A stretch of 64,000 nt of DNA from CAIYRG01 sp964494505 (lineage in GTDB: Bacteria > Pseudomonadota > Alphaproteobacteria > Micropepsales > Micropepsaceae). Shown here one piece after another: positions 8,529 to 15,573 of the stretch (positions are counted from its first letter, which is position 1; every line of letters starts with the position of its first letter). The notes under the pieces are model-generated. The model searched no databases, was not told the DNA's origin, and saw only the letters and a list, made by a program, of their open reading frames with translations. The stretch is from the NCBI GenBank assembly GCA_964494505.1, contig CAZBRO010000018.1, positions 42,342 through 106,341 of the forward strand, written 5' to 3'. Position numbers and translations under genes: made by a program.

Positions 8529-9599
8529 ATGCTGGACAAGAAACTGATCCCGGTGACCGTGCTGACGGGCTATCTCGGCGCGGGGAAGACGACGCTGCTC
8601 AACCGCATCCTTTCCGAGGACCACGGGCACAAATACGCCGTCATCGTCAACGAATTCGGCGAAATCGGCATCGACAACGAACTCATCCTGAACACCGACG
8701 AAGAGCTGTTCGAGATGAACAATGGCTGCATCTGCTGCACGGTGAGGGGCGATCTCATCCGCACAATGCATGGCCTCCTCGCCAAGGACGGCAATTTCGA
8801 CGCCATCGTGGTGGAAACGACGGGCCTGGCCGATCCCGGCCCGGTGGCGCAGACGTTCTTCGTGGACGGGTATTTGCGCTCCAAGACGGCGCTCGATTCG
8901 GTGACCACCGTGGTCGATGCCAAGCACGTCGAGTTGCGGCTTGCCGATTCCCGCGAGGCGCTGGAGCAGATCGCGTTCGCCGACCAGATCGTCCTGAACA
9001 AAACCGACCTTGTGAGCGAGGACGAACTCCGCGCCATCGAGGCCCATTTGCGGCGGCTCAACCCGATGGCGCCGATCCACCGGGCGCAGCGCTCCAACGT
9101 GAAGCTGGACGACATCCTCGGCCGCGGCGGCTTCGATCTGAACCGCATCACCGAGCTGGAGCCCGATTTCCTCCGCCCCGGCCATGACGAGCCGGGCCAC
9201 GTCCATGACGAGAATTGCGAACACGACCACGATCATCACGAACACGAGCATGCGGCCCACGATCACGAACACGACCACGGCATCCGCAGCATCTCGCTCA
9301 AATCCGACCGGCCGATGGACCGCCGCAAGATCGCGCGCTGGCTCACCGCCCTCACCAAGAACCAGGGCCCGGACATTTTGCGCGCCAAGGGCATCATCGA
9401 CGTGAAGGACAATCCCAGGCGTCTGGTGTTCCAGGCGGTCCACATGATCCTGGAAGGCGATCTGCAGCGCGAATGGCGCGAAGGCGAACCGCGGTACAGC
9501 CGCATGGTGTTCATCGGGCGCAATCTGGATGAAGCCGCGCTGAAGGCGGGCTTCGACGCCTGTGCGGCGGACCCTCACCCTTCGACAAGCTCAGGGTGA
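8529..9599 (+). CDS. CobW/COG0523 family GTP-binding metallochaperone
   Basis: A 356-residue G3E GTPase. It has Walker A GYLGAGKTTLLNRIL, the metal-binding CICC motif in NNGCICCTVRGDL, switch ETTGLADPGPV, and NKTDLV for guanine specificity. A His/Asp/Glu-rich linker at about residues 220-254 (HVHDENCEHDHDHHEHEH and following) should bind Zn, Ni or Co. The CobW C-terminal domain follows. The last eight residues (PHPSTSSG) and the stop codon lie inside a palindromic intergenic repeat, so the C-terminus was set by repeat insertion. The family delivers metals to client enzymes; the client here is unknown. Confidence 0.92.
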   Translation: MLDKKLIPVTVLTGYLGAGKTTLLNRILSEDHGHKYAVIVNEFGEIGIDNELILNTDEELFEMNNGCICCTVRGDLIRTMHGLLAKDGNFDAIVVETTGLADPGPVAQTFFVDGYLRSKTALDSVTTVVDAKHVELRLADSREALEQIAFADQIVLNKTDLVSEDELRAIEAHLRRLNPMAPIHRAQRSNVKLDDILGRGGFDLNRITELEPDFLRPGHDEPGHVHDENCEHDHDHHEHEHAAHDHEHDHGIRSISLKSDRPMDRRKIARWLTALTKNQGPDILRAKGIIDVKDNPRRLVFQAVHMILEGDLQREWREGEPRYSRMVFIGRNLDEAALKAGFDACAADPHPSTSSG

Positions 9600-9658
9600 G
9601 GACATTTAGGTATTCCTCATGCTGAGCCTGTCGAAGCATGAGCCCGTCGAAGCATGAG
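9574..9658. repeat. Palindromic intergenic repeats (two and a half copies)
   Basis: Copy 1 (9574-9600) is an inverted repeat with arms CTCACCCT and AGGGTGAG around a TCGACAAGC-type core, overlapping the CobW stop. Copy 2 (9616-9642) has arms CTCATGCT and AGCATGAG around GAGCCTGTCGA, followed by a partial copy to 9658. Related copies lie near 43510-43573 and 49726-49771. All could form hairpins in RNA. Confidence 0.8.
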
Positions 9659-9673
9659 GACCAGGGGACACAA

Positions 9674-9967
9674 ATGCCGTTATTCGTGATTTCCTATGTC
9701 GACAAGCCGGACAGCCTTCCCTTGCGCATGGCCAACCGCGAGGCGCATCTGGCTTACGCCCACGACGAGGCGCGGCCCGCGCAGGTGCGGCTCGGCGGGC
9801 CCTATCTGGATGAGAGCGGCAACATGTGCGGCTCGCTCCTGATCGTGGAGGCGCCCGACAAGGCCGCCGCACTCGCGTTCACGGAGAACGACCCCTATGT
9901 GAAATGCGGGCTGATGCAGAGCGTCGAGGTCCGCCCTTTCCGCGTGACCGTCAACCATATGGGCTAG
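9674..9967 (+). CDS. YciI-like family protein
   Basis: A 97-residue protein starting MPLFVISYVDKPDSLPLRMANREAHLAYAHD. It has the ferredoxin-like YciI layout with the conserved R-x-x-HL near residues 22-26, GPYLDESGNMCGSLLIVEA, and DPYVKCGLMQSVEVRPF. The ATG at 9674 follows an AGGGGAC ribosome site and lies just after the palindromic repeats. YciI-family proteins are small putative enzymes with a His/Asp pair; their function is mostly unknown. Its stop shares a CTAG tetranucleotide with the stop of the converging gene. Confidence 0.85.
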   Translation: MPLFVISYVDKPDSLPLRMANREAHLAYAHDEARPAQVRLGGPYLDESGNMCGSLLIVEAPDKAAALAFTENDPYVKCGLMQSVEVRPFRVTVNHMG

Positions 9968-10260
9968 CAGCAGTCCCACGCCGAACCGTCATGGCTCGCC
10001 AGCGAACCGATCAGCCAGCCGATGTCGTCATAGGTGACGTCGGCGACCGGCTTGTATAGCTTGAACTGGTGCCGCGAATCGTCCGGCGTCCAGAAGGCCA
10101 CCACTGTCTCCAGCGGCGGGCAGCCGGGCAGCCGGCACGCCACTTCCGACACCAGAACCGCCGCGCCCGGCTCCAGCTTGAACCGCCGCCGCGTCCAGCC
10201 CTGGATCGCTTCCAGCGCCCCGAGAAAGGCCGGGTCCGGTTTGGGCTGACCGAGAAACAT
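9964..10260 (-). CDS. Small conserved protein with CxxPGCPP motif
   Basis: A 98-residue product from ATG 10260 (MFLGQPKPDPAFLGAL). The core VSEVACRLPGCPPLETVVAFW followed by HQFKLYKPVADVTYDDIGWL is a recognisable conserved pattern in small proteins of alphaproteobacteria. They often lie near CobW-type GTPases, as here, but I know no established function. The protein ends in two cysteines (SAWDCC), so four or more Cys could bind metal. In-frame upstream ATG/GTG codons would give an unlikely extension. The gene converges on the YciI gene with overlapping stop codons. Confidence 0.7.
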   Translation of the reverse strand: MFLGQPKPDPAFLGALEAIQGWTRRRFKLEPGAAVLVSEVACRLPGCPPLETVVAFWTPDDSRHQFKLYKPVADVTYDDIGWLIGSLASHDGSAWDCC

Positions 10261-10331
10261 CGAAGCTCCGATTCTTTCCGTTGCCGGGTCCTGCGCCCGC
10301 CCGCTCCACCCATGAATTAGGCTGGCCCGAA

Positions 10332-10359
10332 CAAGGGATTGGCAGGCCCTTTGCGTATC
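10332..10359 (+). promoter_or_regulatory. Candidate ECF-sigma promoter (cytochrome c operon)
   Basis: CAAGGG (10332-10337), exactly 16 bases, then CGTATC (10354-10359). This resembles the TGAGGG-N16-CGTATA motif found twice in the divergent region near 17.75 kb. Transcription would start near 10366 and leave a leader of about 90 nt before the cytochrome c gene. It is a weaker match than the other two (three mismatches over the twelve fixed bases). Confidence 0.45.
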
Positions 10360-10457
10360 AAGTCGTATCACAGGGCGGACCCAAATCCGGCGCGATATGC
10401 TAAAGACGGGCGGCCAGGAAAGGACCGGACAGGGCGGCATGAACGGGGGCACCCAGC

Positions 10458-11270
10458 ATGGATGAATCGGCGCGAACCGGGGCATCTCGGCCCGGTGGCG
10501 GGCGGCGCCTGATGTGGCGCGCGGCGCTCGCGCTCGCCGTGTTCGCCGCCGCCTATCTCGCCTATGCCGGATTCCAGGATTACCGCCTGGGACGCGAGCT
10601 GGTCATGACGAACCCCGACAGCATTCCTTCCCGGCCCGACTTGGTGGCCTACGCCAACCCCATCGGCAAAGCGGCCTTCCAGGCGAACTGCGTCTCCTGC
10701 CACGGCGCCGACCTGAGAGGCAGCCGCCAGACCGGCGTCCCCAATCTCACCGACAACATCTGGCTCTACGATTACGGGCGCGTGTCGGACATCGAACGCA
10801 CTGTCATGTATGGCATCCGTTCGGGCCTCGGAAAATCGCACAACGTCACCGACATGCCGGCCATCGGGCTGCAAAAGGCATTGAGCCCCGATGAGATCAA
10901 GGACGTGATTGCCTTCGTTCTCTCGCTGCACAAGCAGAAGGAAGACCCGGCGGCCGTCGAGCGCGGCAGCAATCTCTTCCAGGATAAGGGTGTCTGCTAC
11001 GACTGCCATTCGCGCGATGCCACCGGCATTCCCGATTATGGCGCGCCGAACCTCGTCGACGACGATTGGCTGTGGGGCGGCGACGAGGCGACGCTCTACA
11101 AGTCGATCTATAATGGCCGCCACGGACGCTGCCCGGCCTGGTCCGGCAAGCTGTCCTCCAAGACCATCCGCGCCGTCGCGGTCTACCTCCATTCCATGTC
11201 CAAGGAATCCCCGGAATCGCCGACAAACCGCACCGCAGATGCGGTCAGGAAAGACGCATCCCATGGTTGA
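10458..11270 (+). CDS. Membrane-anchored di-heme cytochrome c, CcoP-like
   Basis: A 270-residue protein with an N-terminal anchor (about residues 18-40) and two class I cytochrome c domains. CVSCH (residues 78-82) and CYDCH (180-184) bind the hemes. The first domain has the distal Met in TDMPAIG (Met133). The second resembles CcoP (FixP), cbb3 oxidase subunit III, but the expected Met in the GRxGxMPAW motif is Cys225 (GRHGRCPAW). It probably passes electrons on the periplasmic face. No cbb3 catalytic subunit is present. It overlaps the parvulin-like gene downstream and is preceded by a candidate ECF promoter. Confidence 0.9.
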   Translation: MDESARTGASRPGGGRRLMWRAALALAVFAAAYLAYAGFQDYRLGRELVMTNPDSIPSRPDLVAYANPIGKAAFQANCVSCHGADLRGSRQTGVPNLTDNIWLYDYGRVSDIERTVMYGIRSGLGKSHNVTDMPAIGLQKALSPDEIKDVIAFVLSLHKQKEDPAAVERGSNLFQDKGVCYDCHSRDATGIPDYGAPNLVDDDWLWGGDEATLYKSIYNGRHGRCPAWSGKLSSKTIRAVAVYLHSMSKESPESPTNRTADAVRKDASHG

Positions 11271-12222
11271 CTCCACGCTTGGGCCACTCGAATCCAAGAC
11301 GGTCAAGGCCAAGGCCGATTTCTGGGCGCGCATGGCCGAGGTCCATCCCCGCCGCTCTCTGGTGCTGTTCGGCATCGGAACCGCGCTCGGCTTGGGGATT
11401 GCCGCCTACGGCCTCTTCACCGCGGCCGGCACGCGCATCGCTGGCGTACCGGCCGAAGACATCGCCCTGATCAACGGCCGGCACATCCTGCGCAGCGACT
11501 TCATCGCGCAGACGCAGATCGAAACCGCGATGCCCTACGAAATGACCACCAAGGAACAGCGCATGAAGGTGCTGGGCGAGATGATCGATGAGGAGCTGCT
11601 GGTGCAGCGCGGCCTCGAAACCGATCTTGCCGCCTCCGACCCCGACGTGCGCGCGGCCGAAGTCGCGGGCGTGCAGCTTCAGGTCGATGCCGACGTGCTG
11701 GCGCAGGCCCCCTCCGACGAGCAGCTCGAGGCCTATTTCAAGGCCCACATGGACAAATATTCCGGTGAAGGAATCATGGCGCTCCGCGACCTCGTGATCA
11801 AACCGGGCGACGAATTGACCGCCGATCAGGCGATGGCCAAGGCGAAACAGGCAGCCGAAGCCTTCCGCAAGGGCGATGGCAGCGACAATGTCGCGGCAAC
11901 CTACAGCTTCAAGGATTCCGGCAAGATCGAGCGCGGCGATTTGTTCGATTTCGCGGTGAAGATCAAGCTCAGTGCCCCGCTTTATGCGGTGGCCTCGAAG
12001 CTCCAGGCCCGCCAGGCCTCCGAGCCGATCACGGAGGGGGGCGAAGTCCATCTTCTGCTCATGGAGAAGCGTCAGGCGCCGGCCGAGCGCAGCTTCAAGG
12101 AAGCCCGCGACGCCGTGATCCAGGACTTCAAGAAGGAGGAGCAGACCCGGGTCGAAAACGCCAATCTCACCTATCTGAAAAGCAAGGCCGACATCCAGCT
12201 CGCGCCGGAGTTCCGGCAATGA
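11263..12222 (+). CDS. Membrane-anchored parvulin/SurA-like peptidylprolyl isomerase
   Basis: A 319-residue protein starting MVDSTLGPLESKTVKAKADF, overlapping the cytochrome c stop by 8 nt. One transmembrane helix lies at about residues 27-48 and the rest faces the periplasm. The region from about 70-110 (INGRHILRSDFI ... DEELLVQRGLE) is a SurA-type N-domain, followed by a degenerate parvulin-like domain and a coiled C-terminus. Such proteins fold or hold exported proteins. The position between a cytochrome c and a HupE gene suggests a dedicated folding factor for this system (inference). Confidence 0.78.
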   Translation: MVDSTLGPLESKTVKAKADFWARMAEVHPRRSLVLFGIGTALGLGIAAYGLFTAAGTRIAGVPAEDIALINGRHILRSDFIAQTQIETAMPYEMTTKEQRMKVLGEMIDEELLVQRGLETDLAASDPDVRAAEVAGVQLQVDADVLAQAPSDEQLEAYFKAHMDKYSGEGIMALRDLVIKPGDELTADQAMAKAKQAAEAFRKGDGSDNVAATYSFKDSGKIERGDLFDFAVKIKLSAPLYAVASKLQARQASEPITEGGEVHLLLMEKRQAPAERSFKEARDAVIQDFKKEEQTRVENANLTYLKSKADIQLAPEFRQ

Positions 12223-13436
12223 GGGCGTGGTCCCGCTTTCTTGTTGCGCTGTGCATCATCCTCGGCATCGCGCCGCAGGCCTTCGCCCACACCAAGAGCG
12301 AAACCCAATCGGTGTGGCGTATCGTGGGCTCGACGGTCCACATCGCCTACACGATTCCCGACATCGAACTGCCGCGGCTGGCCCATCCCGACCGCACGCC
12401 CGCAAGCGACGCCGACATCATCGATTATGTGCGCCGGAATGTTTCGGTGCTCGAAGACGGCCAGCCCTGCCAGCGCAGCGAGGACGTGCGGCCGGTGGGC
12501 GCGTCCTCCGGCTTCCGCCGCTTCGAACTCGCCTACACGTGCAAAGACCCGGAGAAGATGCAGATTCATTCCTCGGCGTTCTTTCCGGTGGTGCCGACGC
12601 ACGTCACCTACGCGCAGGTCATCACCGACAAGGGCGAGCTGATTTCGCAGCTTTTGACCGCCAATCAGCAGACGCTGGCGCTGGCGTCGGCTTCGGGCCA
12701 GAGCCCGCTGCAGAATGCGAGCTTCCTGCAATACATCGCCATGGGGATCGATCACATCTTCACGGGCTACGATCACCAGGCGTTCCTGCTGGCGCTGGTG
12801 CTGCTGTCGAGCCGGTTGCGCGATCTCATCTTCGTGGTGACGGGCTTTACCATCGGCCACAGCATTTCGCTCAGTCTCGCGGTCACCGGCGTGATCCGGC
12901 CGCATGCGGAATATATCGATTCGCTGGTCGGGCTCACGATTGCGCTGATCGCAGCGGAGAACATCGCCGACAGCGCCCATCGACGAGGTACGGTTGCGCT
13001 CGCCTTCGGCGCCATCATGCTCGCCTTCGCGCTCGGCAGCTTCGCCGGGCTGCACGGGCTGCCGTTCTATCTGGTGATCGGAGCGGCGATCTTCGCCACC
13101 AATTACATGATGATGGCGGGCTTCATCAAAGATGCGGCGCGCTTGCGCCTGGTGGTGACGCTTATTTTCGGCACCATCCACGGGTTCAGCTTCGCCGCCA
13201 ATTTGCTGGAGATGAGGCTGCCCGCGGGAAGGCTCGCGGAATTGCTGGTGGGCTTCAATGTCGGCGTCGAAATCGGCCAGCTCGCGGTGGTTGGCGTTCT
13301 TCTCACCGGCCTCGCGCTGTTGCGGCATTTCAAGCTGACGCTGCCCCGCCCCATCACGGTGGACGTGATGAGCGCGGTCCTGATCGCGCTCGGGCTCTAT
13401 TGGTTCGTCAGCCGCGGCTACGCGGTGGTGGTGTAA
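12219..13436 (+). CDS. HupE/UreJ family membrane protein
   Basis: A 405-residue protein with a signal peptide (to AFAHTKSE), a periplasmic domain of about 140 residues, then six or seven membrane helices. The family motif G-x-DHI-x-x-G-x-DH is at residues 177-186 (GIDHIFTGYDH) and GHS lies near 213. HupE/UreJ proteins are linked to nickel or cobalt uptake, but this longer subfamily with an N-terminal extracytoplasmic domain has no proven substrate. ATGA overlap with the preceding gene shows a three-gene operon with the cytochrome c and the parvulin-like protein. Confidence 0.88.
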   Translation: MRAWSRFLVALCIILGIAPQAFAHTKSETQSVWRIVGSTVHIAYTIPDIELPRLAHPDRTPASDADIIDYVRRNVSVLEDGQPCQRSEDVRPVGASSGFRRFELAYTCKDPEKMQIHSSAFFPVVPTHVTYAQVITDKGELISQLLTANQQTLALASASGQSPLQNASFLQYIAMGIDHIFTGYDHQAFLLALVLLSSRLRDLIFVVTGFTIGHSISLSLAVTGVIRPHAEYIDSLVGLTIALIAAENIADSAHRRGTVALAFGAIMLAFALGSFAGLHGLPFYLVIGAAIFATNYMMMAGFIKDAARLRLVVTLIFGTIHGFSFAANLLEMRLPAGRLAELLVGFNVGVEIGQLAVVGVLLTGLALLRHFKLTLPRPITVDVMSAVLIALGLYWFVSRGYAVVV

Positions 13437-13467
13437 GATACGTCTCCACGTAAGCCGCCAATCGGCT

Positions 13468-13559
13468 TCGGGGAGGGGACATTGCGAACCGTCCCCTCCC
13501 CGGAATTCATTCTCGCTGCGCTCGATAAATTTCGACCCTCTCTCAAGGGGCGGGTTGAG
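13468..13559. repeat. GGGGAGGGGAC hairpin repeat between convergent genes
   Basis: GGGGAGGGGAC (13470-13480) and GTCCCCTCCCC (13491-13501) form an 11-bp perfect stem with a 10-nt loop. The following bases to 13559 (TTTCGACCCTCTCTCAAGG) match the ends of the larger elements at 29.5-29.8 kb. The repeat sits between two convergent genes and may act as a bidirectional transcript end. Confidence 0.75.
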
Positions 13560-13562
13560 TTT

Positions 13563-14054
13563 TTACACGAACCCGATGAAGCGCCCGCAGATCACCACGC
13601 AGAGCCAGAACGCCATCGACAGGCTTCCCTGAAAGCGCGCCGCGGCCGGCGGGATGGGGTCCCTATCCCACACGCGCACGTTCCTGAACGTCACATATTG
13701 GAAGACCAGCATGTTGATGCCGGCAAGCAGCATCAGGATCATCTTCGCGTCGAAGAAGGCGATGCCGAAATAGGTCATCGGCTTCGACATCCACAGCATC
13801 GACCCGAAAATCGCGGCAATGACGAAGGCCGTCCAGGTCCAGGGCAGCATTTCGTCAGCCACCTCCGTCACCGGCCGGTTCCGCCAGATGAGTCCCATCA
13901 GCCGCATGTCGAGACGGACGATCGAGCCCAGCACGAACACGATGGCGATGACGTGAATGGTTTCGAAGGCGGGGAACATCCAGAACGAGCTGCGGATGTC
14001 ATCCGAGAATTGCAGGTCGTTGATCCACTGAAAGGCGTTGACGATGAGATTCAT
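13563..14054 (-). CDS. DUF6644-type four-helix membrane protein (paralogue A)
   Basis: A 163-residue protein with four predicted membrane helices. It shares with three other domains in this locus His34, Arg51-x-x-Gly54, Pro71, Lys104 and Gly157-Arg158. The spacing His-17-Arg and Pro-33-Lys is identical in all four copies. DUF6644 has no known function; a buried His with Arg and Lys partners would suit heme or quinone binding (inference). It lies 60 nt downstream of paralogue B on the same strand. Confidence 0.85.
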   Translation of the reverse strand: MNLIVNAFQWINDLQFSDDIRSSFWMFPAFETIHVIAIVFVLGSIVRLDMRLMGLIWRNRPVTEVADEMLPWTWTAFVIAAIFGSMLWMSKPMTYFGIAFFDAKMILMLLAGINMLVFQYVTFRNVRVWDRDPIPPAAARFQGSLSMAFWLCVVICGRFIGFV

Positions 14055-14113
14055 GGGAAGCTCCCGCTAATCGGTGTTGATGCATATGTCTGAATGGGAC
14101 CTGCGCCGCCGGC

Positions 14114-14641
14114 TCATTGCTGTCCCGCCTGGCGCAAATCGAGATAGGCGATCATGCGTCCGGCCGCGGCGATGCCGATCCAGAGCACCAGCGAAACGCT
14201 CGCCAGCACATTCGCCATGGCGCGGTGATCGGGCGAGTTCCAATAGTTCGGGTCCTTCTTGATCGTGCTCTCGTAATACATGGTGATCACCACCGTGATG
14301 AGCAGCATGACCATCTTGGTCCTGAAGCCGACATTCAGAAGCTCGCGCTGAGGCTCGGCGATCGTCTGCAGCGTGCCGGTGAGGAAGAGCGCGATCAGCG
14401 CGCCCCAGAACCAGGGCATCAGATGCCGCGTCAATTGGGCGAAGGTCTGCCGCGTGCCCGTGACGCCGAGGAGCCTCAGATTGAGCAACCCCACCGCCAT
14501 CATGACGATGGCCACCGATATGATGTGGACGGATTGAGAGATCGGAATGATCAGCCACGTCCAGAAGTTCGTGGTGTCCGACAGAAACGCATTGAGGGAC
14601 GTCTGAGACAGCCAGTCGGTAAATCCTTGAAACATCGCCAA
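14114..14641 (-). CDS. DUF6644-type four-helix membrane protein (paralogue B)
   Basis: A 175-residue membrane protein with the same signature as its neighbours: His39, Arg56-x-x-Gly59, Pro76, Lys109 and Gly161-Arg162. The N-terminus carries about ten extra residues before the first helix. It is first in a two-gene unit with paralogue A and is separated from paralogue C by a strong terminator. An FNR/FixK-type box at 14780-14793 lies about 140 nt upstream, so this pair may be controlled by oxygen rather than by the ECF factor. Function is unknown. Confidence 0.85.
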   Translation of the reverse strand: MAMFQGFTDWLSQTSLNAFLSDTTNFWTWLIIPISQSVHIISVAIVMMAVGLLNLRLLGVTGTRQTFAQLTRHLMPWFWGALIALFLTGTLQTIAEPQRELLNVGFRTKMVMLLITVVITMYYESTIKKDPNYWNSPDHRAMANVLASVSLVLWIGIAAAGRMIAYLDLRQAGQQ

Positions 14642-14779
14642 CCCCGCAAATTGAGTAGACCCAATCTTCCTTGCTCAGCCGGCCAGGGACCGTTTCCGCG
14701 ATTTAAGCGGATGCGCGGACGCCTGAACATGCCCCTGCCGCTGCACGGGAGCAGTCTTCTTCGCCGGGCGGAATCGGCC

Positions 14780-14793
14780 TTGATCCAAATCAA
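14780..14793 (-). promoter_or_regulatory. FNR/FixK-type box
   Basis: TTGAT-CCAA-ATCAA, a perfect match to the Crp/Fnr-family consensus TTGAT-N4-ATCAA. If centred at -41.5, transcription of the DUF6644 paralogue B-A unit would begin near 14745. The -10 candidate (AAGACT on the minus strand) is weak. Confidence 0.6.
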
Positions 14794-14855
14794 GCGCGCG
14801 CAGACGCCGCAGCAAGAACAGACGTTCCGCGCGCGGAAGCTCGCCCCGGACAGTC

Positions 14856-14895
14856 AAAAAAAACGCCGCCTCCCGGACAGCCGGAAGGCGGCGTT
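14856..14895 (-). terminator. Rho-independent terminator
   Basis: A 10-bp perfect stem (14862-14871 with 14886-14895, AACGCCGCCT type) is followed on the minus strand by eight T residues (complement of 14856-14863). It ends the operon that runs from 17019 to 14947 and separates it from paralogues B and A. Confidence 0.9.
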
Positions 14896-14946
14896 ATATG
14901 ACTTCAAGGTGCCCATCTGGAGCCGGGATAAACCGGCTCCATGGCC

Positions 14947-15429
14947 TTACGCGTGGTACAGCTGTCCGAGATATGCCGTCAGGCGGCCCGCGATGAGAAC
15001 GGCGCCCCACACCAGGGCAGTCGCCGCCACCACCCGCATCCCGCGCGAGGTCACGGCCCCGGCCGCGCTCCAGGACGGCGTGTCGCGGTTCAGCGTCTTC
15101 TGGAAATACCACGTCATGACCACACCGACCACGACGAGGGAAAATTTCCATTGGAACAAGCCGTCGGCCATGTATTTGGCCGGCTTCGATGCCCACAGCG
15201 TGAAGCCGCTATAGACCTGCATCGCGATGCCGGTCCAGATGATGGGAAGAAGTCTCGGCAGCGAGGTGTAGGGGATCGTGCGAAACAACCCCAGCACACG
15301 CATGCAGATGATGAAGGTAAGTCCGACGACAAGCGCGTTTCCGAACGCATGAATCGTCAGCGCGAAGGGCCAACCCCAGGATTCCCTGACCCACGTCGCG
15401 TAATCGGTACTTTGGATCCAGTCGAGCAT
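14947..15429 (-). CDS. DUF6644-type four-helix membrane protein (paralogue C)
   Basis: A 160-residue protein with four predicted helices and the shared residues His27, Arg44-x-x-Gly47, Pro62, Lys95 and Gly148-Arg149. The ATG follows a good AAGGGAGG ribosome site 28 nt after the 34-aa gene. It is the last gene before the terminator. It looks closest to the C-terminal domain of the 481-aa protein: both have 18 residues between the conserved Arg and Pro, against 20 in paralogues A and B. Confidence 0.87.
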   Translation of the reverse strand: MLDWIQSTDYATWVRESWGWPFALTIHAFGNALVVGLTFIICMRVLGLFRTIPYTSLPRLLPIIWTGIAMQVYSGFTLWASKPAKYMADGLFQWKFSLVVVGVVMTWYFQKTLNRDTPSWSAAGAVTSRGMRVVAATALVWGAVLIAGRLTAYLGQLYHA

Positions 15430-15457
15430 TTCCGCCTCCCTTGCAGAAATTCCTTGG

Positions 15458-15562
15458 CTAAAGCCCGGATTTATCCACGGCCTTGTTCAAGAGATATAAG
15501 CCTGTGAACGAGATGCCGAGGACAACGATTGCGACGGCAATGACCAGCAAAAGTAAAGCCAT
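15458..15562 (-). CDS. 34-residue single-helix membrane peptide
   Basis: MALLLLVIAVAIVVLGISFT followed by GLYLLNKAVDKSGL. It is a single hydrophobic helix with a short charged tail. The ATG sits after a strong AAGGGGGG ribosome site, 11 nt downstream of the 481-aa gene and 28 nt upstream of paralogue C, so it is clearly inside the operon. Its size and shape recall small subunits of membrane redox complexes such as CydX or CcoQ. That is an analogy, not a homology claim. Confidence 0.75.
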   Translation of the reverse strand: MALLLLVIAVAIVVLGISFTGLYLLNKAVDKSGL

Positions 15563-15573
15563 GTTATCCCCCC

